64,000 nucleotides of DNA, taken from Streptomyces sp. NBC_00523 (GTDB lineage Bacteria > Actinomycetota > Actinomycetes > Streptomycetales > Streptomycetaceae). Numbering within the stretch: position 1 is the first letter of the stretch; every line of letters begins with the position of its first letter. Location: NCBI RefSeq assembly GCF_036346615.1, contig NZ_CP107836.1, positions 4,030,001-4,094,000 of the forward strand, read 5' to 3'. The notes under the pieces were generated by a model. The model had not been told where the DNA came from, did no database searches, and saw only the letters and a list, made by a program, of their open reading frames with translations. Made by a program: the position numbers and the translations under genes. This document shows, piece by piece, positions 1 to 7,598 of this stretch.

Positions 1-755
1 GCTACCCGCCGCAGGCGCCCCAGGGCCAGTACGGTCAGCCCAGCCCGCAGTACGCCGCCCCGGAGACGTATCCCGGCGGCGCGGCCACCACACAGGTGCC
101 GCAGCAGGGCGGTCGCGGCGGCGGTTCCGGCAAGGGCGGCCCGAACACCAAGGGCCTCCTGATCGCGGCGGTCGCGGTCGTCGCGGTGGTGCTCATCGGC
201 ATCGGCGCGGCGCTGATGACGAGCGACGGCGACAAGGACAAGAAGGCCGAGGCGAACGCCTCGCAGGGGCCCGGCTCGGAGGTCGAGGAGTCCCCCACGC
301 CGGAGACGTCCCCGTCCTCCTCGGCCCCGGTGGAGCTCCCGAAGCAGGACGCGGCGGCGCTCCTGCTGGGCGGTTCGGCGGAGCTCGACAACTCCGTGAA
401 GGGCGCCAAGAGCGCGAACGGGCAGTACATCAACCTCAACGAGGTGGGCCGTTCGGCGACCTGGTCCGTCGAGGTGCCGGAGGCCGGTGAGTACACGCTG
501 TTCGTGACGTACGGCGTGCCGGGCAAGGACGCCAAGACCTCGCTGACGGTCAACCAGGAGGACCCGCGGTCCATCAACATGAAGAACTTCGCCAACGCCC
601 CCGAGGGCGACCTGGAGAAGGGCTGGACGACGACGTACGCCTACGTCAACCTCGTCAAGGGCGCGAACACGCTGATGATCTCGTGCAACGAGGGCGATCA
701 GTGCGACGCCAACCTGGACCAGCTGTCGCTGAAGGCCGGTCACCAGACCCGCTGA
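1..755 (+). CDS. membrane-anchored protein with C-terminal CBM35/CBM6-like domain, 5' end outside window
   Basis: The reading frame is open from base 3, so the start lies upstream of the window. The visible part begins with a Pro/Gln/Tyr-rich, probably cytoplasmic, tail, followed by a single membrane helix (about 154-219, Leu/Ile/Ala/Val-rich), then an acidic Ser/Thr/Pro linker and a beta-rich domain from about 355 to the stop. That domain has the pattern of CBM35/CBM6-type carbohydrate-binding modules (W-S-V-E-V-P-E-A-G-E-Y-T-L strand, a late pair of Cys, and an L-D-Q-L-S-L end strand). I infer an extracytoplasmic glycan-binding role. The missing N-terminus could carry another domain such as a kinase, so the full function is unknown. 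Confidence 0.7.
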   Translation, partial: YPPQAPQGQYGQPSPQYAAPETYPGGAATTQVPQQGGRGGGSGKGGPNTKGLLIAAVAVVAVVLIGIGAALMTSDGDKDKKAEANASQGPGSEVEESPTPETSPSSSAPVELPKQDAAALLLGGSAELDNSVKGAKSANGQYINLNEVGRSATWSVEVPEAGEYTLFVTYGVPGKDAKTSLTVNQEDPRSINMKNFANAPEGDLEKGWTTTYAYVNLVKGANTLMISCNEGDQCDANLDQLSLKAGHQTR

Positions 756-772
756 CCGGCGCCCCGGCCATT

Positions 773-814
773 CCGGCCCCCTCGCCTCCGGGCGAGGGGG
801 CCGGTGCGTTTTCC
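773..814. terminator. hairpin terminator between convergent genes
   Basis: A 14-bp perfect inverted repeat (773-786 with 791-804, GC-only stem, 4-base loop) is followed on the + strand by TGCGTTTT. It sits between the end of the carbohydrate-binding protein gene and the end of the aldolase gene, so it probably serves both. Confidence 0.8.
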
Positions 815-822
815 GGGTCCGC

Positions 823-1674
823 TCAGCCCATCAGGGCGAGGAAGCCGGCGACCGTGGCGGCCATGGCCTCGCGGCCGGGGGCGATGTACTTGCGGGGGTC
901 GACGCCCGTGGTGTTCTCGGCCAGGTGGGCGCGGACGGCGCCGGTGAACGCGGTGTTCAGGGCGGTGCCGACGTTGATCTTGACCATGCCGGAGGCGGCG
1001 ACGGCCTGGCGGATCTCGTCGTCGGGGACACCGCTGGAGCCGTGCAGCACGAGCGGGACGGGGACGGCGGCGCGGAGCCGGCCGATGAGCTCGTGGTCGA
1101 GGGCGGCGGTGCGCTCGGTCATGGCGTGCGAGGAGCCGACCGCGACGGCGAGGGCGTCCACGCCGGTCGCGGCGACGTACGCGGCGGCCTCGTCCGGGTC
1201 GGTGCGGACGCCGGGGGCGTGGGCGTCGAGCGGGGCCTCGCCCTCCTTGCCGCCGACCTTGCCGAGCTCGGCCTCGATCCAGATGCCGCGCGCGTGGCCC
1301 CAGGCGACGGCCTCGGCGGTGGCCCGGACGTTGTCCTCGTAGGTGAGCTTGGACGCGTCGAACATCACGGAGCCGAAGCCCTCGTCGTGGGCCTGGTGGA
1401 GCAGGTCCACGGACTCGACGTGGTCGAGGTGCAGGGCGAGCGGCGCGGAGGAGGTCCTTGCGACGGCGGCGGCGGCCGCGGCGATGGCGGTGAGCCGGCC
1501 GCCGTGGAACTTCACGGCGTTCTCGGAGATCTGGAGGATGGCGGGCGCGCCGGCGCGTTCGGCGCCGGTGGCGATGGCCTCCGCGTGCTCCAGGGTGATG
1601 ACGTTGAAGGCGGCGATCCCGCGTCCCTGGGCCTGGGCGGCCGAGACGAGTTCACCGGTGCTGACGAGCGGCAT
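823..1674 (-). CDS. class II ketose-bisphosphate aldolase (tagatose/fructose-1,6-bisphosphate type)
   Basis: The 283-residue product matches zinc-dependent class II aldolases of the GatY/KbaY/FbaA family. Visible landmarks are the HLDHVES segment (catalytic Asp and zinc His), AELGKVGGKEGE, the second zinc region VLHGSSGVPD and the phosphate-binding KINVGTALNTAF. The reaction is reversible cleavage of a ketose 1,6-bisphosphate to DHAP and glyceraldehyde 3-phosphate. The ATG at 1674 fits the family start (MPLVSTGELV); the frame continues upstream but that part is Arg/Pro/His-rich and not conserved. It lies 62 bp behind a PfkB kinase, which would supply its substrate. With NagA, ROK and SIS genes just upstream, tagatose bisphosphate is a plausible substrate, but fructose bisphosphate cannot be excluded. 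Confidence 0.85.
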   Translation of the reverse strand: MPLVSTGELVSAAQAQGRGIAAFNVITLEHAEAIATGAERAGAPAILQISENAVKFHGGRLTAIAAAAAAVARTSSAPLALHLDHVESVDLLHQAHDEGFGSVMFDASKLTYEDNVRATAEAVAWGHARGIWIEAELGKVGGKEGEAPLDAHAPGVRTDPDEAAAYVAATGVDALAVAVGSSHAMTERTAALDHELIGRLRAAVPVPLVLHGSSGVPDDEIRQAVAASGMVKINVGTALNTAFTGAVRAHLAENTTGVDPRKYIAPGREAMAATVAGFLALMG

Positions 1675-1736
1675 TGCTGACCTCTGTTGTTTCTCCGGGT
1701 CCGGCGGGCGGGCCCGGTGCGGGGCGGGGCGCGGCG

Positions 1737-2681
1737 TCAGGCCGCCCCCGCTGCGTGTTCCTCGATGGCGACGCGCGGCAGCAGCTCCTCGTACGCCGTG
1801 CGGTCGAAGTCGCCCGCGGTGGGGGCCAGCACGGTCGCCGTCGACAGTGCCACCGCCCGGCGCAGCCGGTCCGGCCAGCTCAGGGACTCCACGAGGCCGG
1901 AGAGCAGCCCGGCCACGGCGGAGTCGCCCGCTCCGGTCGGGTTGCCCTTGACCGGCGCGGGCGGCGAGGCCCGCCAGACGCCGTCCGGGGTGACGGCGAG
2001 CATGCCGTCCGGGCCGAGCGAGGCGATGACGCCGTGGGCGCCGCGGCGGCGGGCGTCGCGGGTGGCGCGCAGGGGCTCGCGGGAGCCGGTGAGCTGGGCG
2101 AGCTCGTCGGCGTTCGGCTTGATCAGGTCGGGGCGGGCGGCGATGCCCCGGCGCAGCGGTTCGCCGCTGGTGTCCAGGAGGACGGGGACGCCGGCGGTGC
2201 GGGCGAGCCGGACGAGTTCGCCGTACGCGCCGACGTGGATGCCGGGCGGGAGGCTGCCGCACAGGGCGACGGCGTCGGCGGTCTTCAGCAGGTCCGCGTA
2301 CGCGCCGAGGAGGGCGGTCCACTCGTCGGCGGTGACGTGCGGTCCCGCCTCGTTGAACTGGGTGGTGTCGCCGGTCGCCGCGTCGGCCACGGCGAGCGTG
2401 CGGCGGGTGTCGCCGGAGACGGGGACGAGCGCGTCGGTGAGGGTGCCGCTCTGCCGGGGGAGCGCGGCGAGCAGGTCGCGCAGGACGCTCCCGGTGGCAC
2501 CGCCGGCGAAGCCGGTGACGACGGTGTCGTGGCCGAGGGCGGTGAGGACGCGGGCGACGTTGAGGCCCTTGCCGCCGGGGCGCTCGGAGAGGTCGGTGAC
2601 CCGGTGGCTGGAGTGCGGCACGAGGGCGGGGACGGAGTAGGTCAGGTCGAGTGCCGTGTTCAGCGTGACCGTGAGGATCAC
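1737..2681 (-). CDS. PfkB-family hexose-phosphate kinase (1-phosphofructokinase / tagatose-6-phosphate kinase type)
   Basis: A 314-residue ribokinase-fold kinase. It begins ILTVTLNTALDLTY, as FruK/LacC proteins do, has the ERPGGKGLNVARVL substrate loop, IKPNADEL, and the C-terminal NPTGAGDS motif holding the catalytic Asp and anion hole. It should phosphorylate fructose 1-phosphate or tagatose 6-phosphate with ATP. The chosen start is GTG at 2681, preceded by GAAGGGG at normal spacing; the frame extends upstream to 2768 but without homology. It is followed by the aldolase, forming a kinase-aldolase pair. A terminator separates it from nagA upstream, so it probably has its own promoter in 2682-2775, where TTCCC-N4-GGGAA (2722-2735) is a possible operator. 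Confidence 0.85.
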   Translation of the reverse strand: MILTVTLNTALDLTYSVPALVPHSSHRVTDLSERPGGKGLNVARVLTALGHDTVVTGFAGGATGSVLRDLLAALPRQSGTLTDALVPVSGDTRRTLAVADAATGDTTQFNEAGPHVTADEWTALLGAYADLLKTADAVALCGSLPPGIHVGAYGELVRLARTAGVPVLLDTSGEPLRRGIAARPDLIKPNADELAQLTGSREPLRATRDARRRGAHGVIASLGPDGMLAVTPDGVWRASPPAPVKGNPTGAGDSAVAGLLSGLVESLSWPDRLRRAVALSTATVLAPTAGDFDRTAYEELLPRVAIEEHAAGAA

Positions 2682-2774
2682 CGCGGCCGCCCCTTCGCGT
2701 TCGTTCCGTGCTGCGCGCTGATTCCCTGCCGGGAACGCGCTTTCCATGCTGGTTTCCCAGGCGATCATGCCAAA

Positions 2775-2818
2775 GAGGGGGCGGTCGGCCCAGACCTCGG
2801 GGCCAACCGCCGTCTCTT
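2775..2818 (-). terminator. hairpin terminator downstream of nagA
   Basis: A 12-bp stem (2780-2791 with 2799-2811, one mismatch) is flanked by AAGAG/CTCTT, giving a longer hairpin on the - strand directly after the nagA stop. It suggests that the SIS/nagK/nagA transcripts end here, at least in part, before the pfkB gene. Confidence 0.65.
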
Positions 2819-2831
2819 CGTTACGTGGGAG

Positions 2832-3992
2832 TCAGCTCGCCGCGGCCTCGGGCCGGACGATCCATTCGCCCTTGCGCATGACGCCCTTGAGGCGGAAGTC
2901 CTCGTCCAGAACGACCAGGTCGGCGTCCTTGCCGGGCTCCAGCGAGCCGACCTTGTCGTACACGCCGAGGAGTCGCGCCGGGTTGGCCGAGATCGACGTG
3001 ACCACGTCCTCGACGGGGATGCGGTCGATGGTCACGGCGCGGTGGAAGGCGGTGTCCAGGGTGAGGGTGGAGCCGGCGATGGAGTTGCCCTCGACCAGCC
3101 GGGCGACGCCGTTCTCGACGTTCACGGCGAGCGGGCCGAGCTGGTAGACGCCGTCGCCGAAGCCAGCCGCGTCCATGGCGTCGGTGATGAGGGCGACGCG
3201 GTCGGCGCCCGCGTGGTGGTAGGCCAGTTCGAGCGCGGCCGGGTGCAGGTGCGTGCCGTCGTTGATCAGCTCGACGGTGACCCGCTCGTCCTCCAGGAGC
3301 GCGGCGATCGGGCCGGGCGCGCGGTGGCCGATGGCCGGCATCGCGTTGTAGAGGTGCGTGGCGACGGTGGCGCCCGCGTCGATCGCCTCGACGGTCTGCT
3401 CGTACGTGGCGTCGGTGTGGCCGATGGCCGCGATGACGCCGTGCTCGGCGAGCAGCCGTACGGACTCGATGCCGCCGGGCAGCTCGGTCGCGAGGGTGAA
3501 CATCTTCGCGGTGCCGCGCGCGGCGTCCATCAGCTTGCGGACCTCGGCCGGGTCCGGGTGGCGCAGCAGGGCCTCGCTGTGGGCGCCCTTGCGGCAGGGG
3601 GAGATGAAGGGGCCCTCGAAGTGGATGCCGGCGAGGTCGCCCTGTTCGACCAGTTCCGAGAGGATGCCGGCGCGTTCGGCGAGGAAGTCCATCTCGCCGG
3701 TGACCGTGGAGGCGACGAGGGTCGTGGTGCCGTGCTCGCGGTGGGTGCGGACGCCGGTCAGGACCTCGTCCACGGTGCCGGAGGTGAAGGACGCGCCGCC
3801 GCCGCCGTGGTTGTGCATGTCCACGAAGCCGGGGACGATCCAGTGCCCGGAGAGGTCCAGGACCGGGGCGTTCTCGGCCTGGGTGCCGGAGATGCGGGTG
3901 CCTTCGACGGTCACCCGGCCGTCCTCGACGTTGCCGGTGGGCAGTACCACCCGGGCCCCTGCGAGAACGGTGCTGTCTGCGCGTCCGGCCAT
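2832..3992 (-). CDS. nagA: N-acetylglucosamine-6-phosphate deacetylase
   Basis: A 386-residue amidohydrolase. The metal-site pair is H60-N-H62 in VDMHNHGGGG, followed by GIHFEGPFISP (metal Glu), AAIGHTDATYEQ, THLYNAMPAIGHRAPG, the substrate loop INDGTHLHPAALELAY, and the catalytic Asp in ALITDAMDAAG. The enzyme hydrolyses the N-acetyl group of GlcNAc-6-phosphate (or GalNAc-6-phosphate in AgaA relatives) to the amino-sugar phosphate and acetate. The ATG at 3992 shares its A with the TGA of the kinase gene upstream (TGATG), a translational-coupling arrangement, so this start is preferred over the longer frame to 4049. The pair should be co-transcribed from the DasR-like site at 4953. Confidence 0.93.
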   Translation of the reverse strand: MAGRADSTVLAGARVVLPTGNVEDGRVTVEGTRISGTQAENAPVLDLSGHWIVPGFVDMHNHGGGGASFTSGTVDEVLTGVRTHREHGTTTLVASTVTGEMDFLAERAGILSELVEQGDLAGIHFEGPFISPCRKGAHSEALLRHPDPAEVRKLMDAARGTAKMFTLATELPGGIESVRLLAEHGVIAAIGHTDATYEQTVEAIDAGATVATHLYNAMPAIGHRAPGPIAALLEDERVTVELINDGTHLHPAALELAYHHAGADRVALITDAMDAAGFGDGVYQLGPLAVNVENGVARLVEGNSIAGSTLTLDTAFHRAVTIDRIPVEDVVTSISANPARLLGVYDKVGSLEPGKDADLVVLDEDFRLKGVMRKGEWIVRPEAAAS

Positions 3993-4924
3993 CAGGCGGA
4001 TACCTCCGTGGAGAGTAGATCCCAGGCGAGCAGCCCTGCGCCCAGGCATCCGGCGGTGTCCCCGAGGGCCGCCGGGACGATGTGGGGCAGCTTCTGGAAC
4101 GTGACGCGTTCCTCGACGGCCGCACGGAGTGGTGTGAACAAGGTTTCCCCGGCCTCGGCGAGCCCGCCACCGATGATGAGCGTGCGCGGGTCCAGCAGGG
4201 TGAGCGCGGTGACGAGTCCGGCGGCGAGCGCGTCGACGGCGTTCTGCCAGACCTCGACCGCCTTCGGGTCGCCGGATTCGACGGCCTTGGCGCAGTCGGC
4301 GGCGTCCGCCTTCGGGTCGCCGGACGCGGCCGCCCAGGCGCGGCTGACGGCGGAGGCGGAGGCCAGGGTCTCCAGGCAGCCGCGCTGGCCGCAGCCGCAG
4401 TCCGGGCCGTCCGGCCGGATCACGATGTGGCCGATCTCGCCCGCGTAGCCGTGGGCGCCCTCCTCGATCGCACCGGCGATGCCGATGGCTCCGGCGATCC
4501 CGGTGCCGAGGGGGATGAAGAGGAAGCGGTCGGCGCCCTGACCCGCGCCGATCCGGCCCTCGGCGAGCCCGCCGGTGCGGACGTCGTGGCCGAGCGCCAC
4601 GGGTACGCCGCCGAGCCGTTCGCCGAGCAGCTGCCGCATGGGTACGTCACGCCAGCCCAGGTTCGCCGCGTAGACGGCGATCCCCTTCTCCGCGTCCACG
4701 ATGCCGGGTACGGCGACACCGGCCGCGAGGGCGCTCTCGCCGAAGTGCTCCTCGCCGTACGCACGCAGGTCGGCGGCGAAGGTGAGGATCGACTCCACGA
4801 CGGCGTCGGCGCCGCGCTCTCTGCCGGTCGCGCGCCGTGCCTCGTGGAGCAGGGCGCCGTCGGCCCCGACCAGTGCGGCCTTCATTCCGGTGCCGCCCAC
4901 ATCGAGGGCGATGACGTGTTTCAC
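3992..4924 (-). CDS. nagK: ROK-family N-acetylhexosamine kinase
   Basis: A 310-residue ROK sugar kinase. It has the N-terminal ATP-binding DVGGTGMKAAL, the GHDVRTGGLAEGRIGAG segment with the catalytic Asp, the ROK zinc cluster DCGCGQRGCLE, and the C-terminal IIGGGLAEAGE. It lacks an N-terminal helix-turn-helix, so it is an enzyme rather than a ROK repressor. It would phosphorylate GlcNAc, or another N-acetylhexosamine, at O6 for NagA, with which it overlaps by one base. In S. coelicolor nagK-nagA is a DasR-controlled pair, and a DasR-like element lies 29 bp upstream here. The start is GTG at 4924; its ribosome site is weak. Confidence 0.88.
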   Translation of the reverse strand: MKHVIALDVGGTGMKAALVGADGALLHEARRATGRERGADAVVESILTFAADLRAYGEEHFGESALAAGVAVPGIVDAEKGIAVYAANLGWRDVPMRQLLGERLGGVPVALGHDVRTGGLAEGRIGAGQGADRFLFIPLGTGIAGAIGIAGAIEEGAHGYAGEIGHIVIRPDGPDCGCGQRGCLETLASASAVSRAWAAASGDPKADAADCAKAVESGDPKAVEVWQNAVDALAAGLVTALTLLDPRTLIIGGGLAEAGETLFTPLRAAVEERVTFQKLPHIVPAALGDTAGCLGAGLLAWDLLSTEVSA

Positions 4925-4952
4925 GTGGAACAGTTTCGCCCGAGGGACCCCA

Positions 4953-4968
4953 AAAGGTCTAGTCCACT
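4953..4968 (-). promoter_or_regulatory. DasR responsive element (dre) upstream of nagK-nagA
   Basis: The 16 bases AAAGGTCTAGTCCACT match the published dre consensus A(G/C)TGGTCTAGACCA(G/C)T at most positions, including the central GGTCTAG core. It lies 29 bp before the nagK start codon, within the 176-bp gap after the SIS gene, as expected for GntR-type repressor DasR, whose ligand is glucosamine 6-phosphate. Confidence 0.85.
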
Positions 4969-5100
4969 AGTGCTGTTTGTTGCGCATCCATACAAAATCC
5001 CGGTACCGGTTACGGGGAAGGGCCCGGTTTGTCGAGAAGGCCGCCCGGGAAGGGCTCCGCGCCTGCCCGATCCCGGGTCCGTTCCCCGCCCGTGCAGGCC

Positions 5101-6009
5101 CTACTCCGGCAGGATCACGCTGCGCGAGAGGTTGCGCGGGTGGTCGGGGTCGTACCCCTTCGACTCGGCCAGGACCACCGCGAGCCGCTGGGCGCGGATC
5201 AGGTCGGCCATCGGGTCCGCCGTCCCGTGCGCGACGAGCGTCCCGCCGACCGCCGCGACCTCGCCGGCCAGCCCTTCGGGCAGGGCGCCGAAGACCCAGG
5301 CCACCCGGTTCGGACCGGTGATCGCGATCGGGCCGTGGCGGTACTCCATCGCCGGGTACGACTCGGTCCAGGCGCCCGCCGCCTCGCGCATCTTCAGCCC
5401 GGCCTCCTGGGCGAGACCGTAGGTCCAGCCGCGCCCCAGGAACGTCCACTGCTCGGCCGCGACCACCGCCTCGGCCAGCGGCTCGGTCACCGCCAGCTCC
5501 GCGTCGACCGCCGCCTCGGCGACCGTCTTCACGCCCGCGGGAAGCGGACCGGCCGCCTCCAGGCCCGCCCGCAGGAAGGCGAGCGCGGTCGTCGCGAACC
5601 GGGTCTGGACCACGGACTCCTCGTCCGCCCAGTCCAGCACCGCGACCGCGTCGGCGGCCTCCATGACCGGGGTCCTCGGGTCGCCGGTCAGGGCGACGGT
5701 CGCGGTCTTCCCGCGCAGCTCGCACAGGAGCGCCAGCACCTCGCTCGTCGTACCGGAGCGGGTGATCGCGACCACCCGGTCGTACGGCCGCCCCACCGGG
5801 AACTCCGAGGAGGCGTACGCGTCCGTCTCGCCCTGTCCCGCGGCCTCCCGCAGGGCCGCGTACGCGATGGCCATGAACCACGAGGTGCCGCATCCGGTGA
5901 CGGCGACGCGCTCGCCCGGCTTCGGCAGCCCCTCGAACTCCGCGCCCGCCTGTGCGGCACGCCGCCAGCAGCTGGGCTGGGTGGCAATCTCAGATGCGGT
6001 ACGCGACAT
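5101..6009 (-). CDS. SIS-domain sugar-phosphate isomerase/deaminase (AgaS / GlmS C-domain type)
   Basis: This 302-residue protein consists of two SIS domains. The first contains VAVTGCGTSWFMA and AITRSGTTSEVLALL, typical phosphosugar-binding Ser/Thr loops; the second has FLGRGWTYGLAQEAGLKMREA, and EYRHGPIAITG resembles the catalytic and hinge segments of the glucosamine-6-phosphate synthase isomerase domain and AgaS. There is no glutamine amidotransferase domain. The likely reaction is isomerising deamination of glucosamine 6-phosphate to fructose 6-phosphate or of galactosamine 6-phosphate to tagatose 6-phosphate. It is the first gene of the - strand amino-sugar locus. A DasR-like site lies 77 bp upstream of its ATG. 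A non-canonical sugar-phosphate dehydratase role, as reported for another Streptomyces SIS protein, is an alternative. Confidence 0.8.
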   Translation of the reverse strand: MSRTASEIATQPSCWRRAAQAGAEFEGLPKPGERVAVTGCGTSWFMAIAYAALREAAGQGETDAYASSEFPVGRPYDRVVAITRSGTTSEVLALLCELRGKTATVALTGDPRTPVMEAADAVAVLDWADEESVVQTRFATTALAFLRAGLEAAGPLPAGVKTVAEAAVDAELAVTEPLAEAVVAAEQWTFLGRGWTYGLAQEAGLKMREAAGAWTESYPAMEYRHGPIAITGPNRVAWVFGALPEGLAGEVAAVGGTLVAHGTADPMADLIRAQRLAVVLAESKGYDPDHPRNLSRSVILPE

Positions 6010-6085
6010 GCGGAGCGGCTCCTTGTGGCTGGGCGGGCTCGGGGCGACGGAACGGGCCCGTAAGGGAACTGACGCGCCGTCGGTT

Positions 6086-6101
6086 AAAGGTCTGGACCAA
6101 T
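6086..6101. promoter_or_regulatory. DasR responsive element in the SIS / sugar-binding lipoprotein divergent region
   Basis: AAAGGTCTGGACCAAT contains AGGTCTGGACC, matching the dre core GGTCTAGACC with one change. The 279-bp gap 6010-6288 separates divergent genes; this copy lies 77 bp from the SIS start and 188 bp from the lipoprotein start. No other clear element besides the second dre was seen in the gap. Confidence 0.8.
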
Positions 6102-6179
6102 AAGGCCCGTACGTCGAGACCTACTTAGCAGTCGCCGCGGGCCCCGTGCAATGCTGCTGCGTTGTGGAAGCGATACCTC

Positions 6180-6195
6180 CGTGGTGTAGACCTCT
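6180..6195. promoter_or_regulatory. second, weaker DasR responsive element in the divergent region
   Basis: CGTGGTGTAGACCTCT matches ACTGGTCTAGACCACT at 12 of 16 positions, keeping TAGACC and the flanking CT. It lies 94 bp upstream of the lipoprotein start codon. Two sites in one divergent gap would allow both directions to be repressed by DasR. Confidence 0.65.
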
Positions 6196-6288
6196 ACGCC
6201 GGTGGCGGGGAAAATCGCAGCTCACCCGCAGTGCCCCGCGCGGACGCGGGAGCCGCGGGCGGTGTAATCGACGAGGACGGACTGAGCT

Positions 6289-7554
6289 GTGCGACGGCGT
6301 TACTTGGGACTGACGGCGGCTGTCGCCGTGATGGGGATGACGGCCACGCTGTCGGGCTGCGGCACGAGCGGCGGCTCCGGCGACGTGACGCTGAAGCTGG
6401 TCGCGGCCGACTACGGCACGAGCGAGGCGAACAAGTCAGACAAGTACTGGGACGGCGTCGCCCGCAGCTTCGAGGCGACCCACCCCGGGATCAAGGTCGA
6501 CGTGACCGTCCTGCCCTGGACCGACATCGACCGCGACGTCGCCAAGATGGTCAAGGACGGCAAGGCCCCCGACATCGCGCAGATCGGCGCCTACGCGGAC
6601 TACGCGAAGGCCGGGAAGCTCTACTCCGCCGACGAGATGCTGAGCATCCCCACCCAGGCGAACTTCCTGCCGAAGCTGATCGACGCGGGGCAGGTCAACC
6701 GCATCCAGTACGGGCTGCCGTTCGTCGCCTCCACCCGGCTGCTCTTCTACAACAAGAAGCTCTTCTCGCAGGCCGGCCTCAACGCCCCCAGGACCTGGAG
6801 CGACATAGCCTCCGACGCCGCCGCGCTCAAGCAGCGCGGGGTGTCCTACCCCTTTGCGCTGCCGCTCGGGCCGGAGGAGTCCCAGGCCGAGACCCTGATG
6901 TGGATGCTCAGCGGGGGCGGCGCCTACACCGATGAGGTCGGCTCGTACGACATCGCCTCCGAGCAGAACGTCAAGACGTTCGACTGGCTGAAGTCGAACC
7001 TCGTGGACAAGGGCCTCGTCGGCCCGGTCGCCCCCGGCAAGCTGAACCGCGCCAAGGCGTTCGAGGAGTTCTCGAAGGGGAAGGTCGGCATGCTCAACGG
7101 CCACCCCACGCTGATGGAGGAGGCGCAGAAGCAGGGCGTCAGCGTCGGCATGGTCCCGCTGCCCGGCGAGCACGGTCCGACCGAGGGGTCGATGGGCGTC
7201 GCCGACTGGATCATGGGCTTCAAGCAGAACGATCACCGGGTCGAGATCGGCAAGTTCTTCGACTACCTGTTCACCGACAAGAACGTGATCCAGTTCGCCG
7301 ACATGTACGACCTGCTGCCGCCCACGAACAGCGCGTCGGCGGCGATGGAGGACGACGCCAAGTACAAGCCGCTGCACCAGTTCCTGGCGGCGCTGCCGGA
7401 GTCGGAGTTCTACCCCTTCGGCAAGACGTCCTGGGCGGCGGCGAGCGAGTCGATCAAGGAGAACATCGGCAAGGCGGTCGAGCCCGGGTCCAGCCCGCAG
7501 AGTGTGCTGGAGCGGATATCGCGGGATGCGACGACGGCGGAAGCGGCGGAGTAG
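6289..7554 (+). CDS. ABC-type sugar-binding lipoprotein
   Basis: A 421-residue family 1 extracellular solute-binding protein. A positively charged start (MRRRYLG), a hydrophobic stretch and the lipobox LSGC place the lipidated Cys at residue 24; the mature protein is anchored outside the membrane. Internal features fit sugar-binding proteins: APDIAQIG, YGLPFVASTRLLFYNKKLF, a hinge region and NGHPTLMEEAQKQGV. No permease or ATPase genes follow, so it must borrow a transporter encoded elsewhere. Start GTG 6289 has GAGGACGG nine bases before it. Two DasR-like sites upstream point to an amino sugar or chito-oligosaccharide ligand, an inference from regulation only. Confidence 0.88.
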   Translation: MRRRYLGLTAAVAVMGMTATLSGCGTSGGSGDVTLKLVAADYGTSEANKSDKYWDGVARSFEATHPGIKVDVTVLPWTDIDRDVAKMVKDGKAPDIAQIGAYADYAKAGKLYSADEMLSIPTQANFLPKLIDAGQVNRIQYGLPFVASTRLLFYNKKLFSQAGLNAPRTWSDIASDAAALKQRGVSYPFALPLGPEESQAETLMWMLSGGGAYTDEVGSYDIASEQNVKTFDWLKSNLVDKGLVGPVAPGKLNRAKAFEEFSKGKVGMLNGHPTLMEEAQKQGVSVGMVPLPGEHGPTEGSMGVADWIMGFKQNDHRVEIGKFFDYLFTDKNVIQFADMYDLLPPTNSASAAMEDDAKYKPLHQFLAALPESEFYPFGKTSWAAASESIKENIGKAVEPGSSPQSVLERISRDATTAEAAE

Positions 7555-7585
7555 CCTCCGCGTTCCGCGGGGGTGGGGCGCGCCA

Positions 7586-7591
7586 TATATT
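7586..7591 (+). promoter_or_regulatory. -10 element placed for leaderless transcription of the DUF3263 gene
   Basis: TATATT lies seven bases before the ATG at 7599, so transcription would begin at or next to the start codon. No ribosome-binding site is present between them. Leaderless mRNAs with TANNNT at this spacing are common in Streptomyces. No convincing -35 was seen. Confidence 0.5.
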
Positions 7592-7598
7592 GGCTGAT

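Noticed and set aside
1674..4448. Very long + strand open frame opposite pfkB, nagA and nagK
   Set aside because: It is antisense to three well-supported genes; high GC suppresses stop codons and its composition is Gly/Arg/Asp-rich without family motifs.
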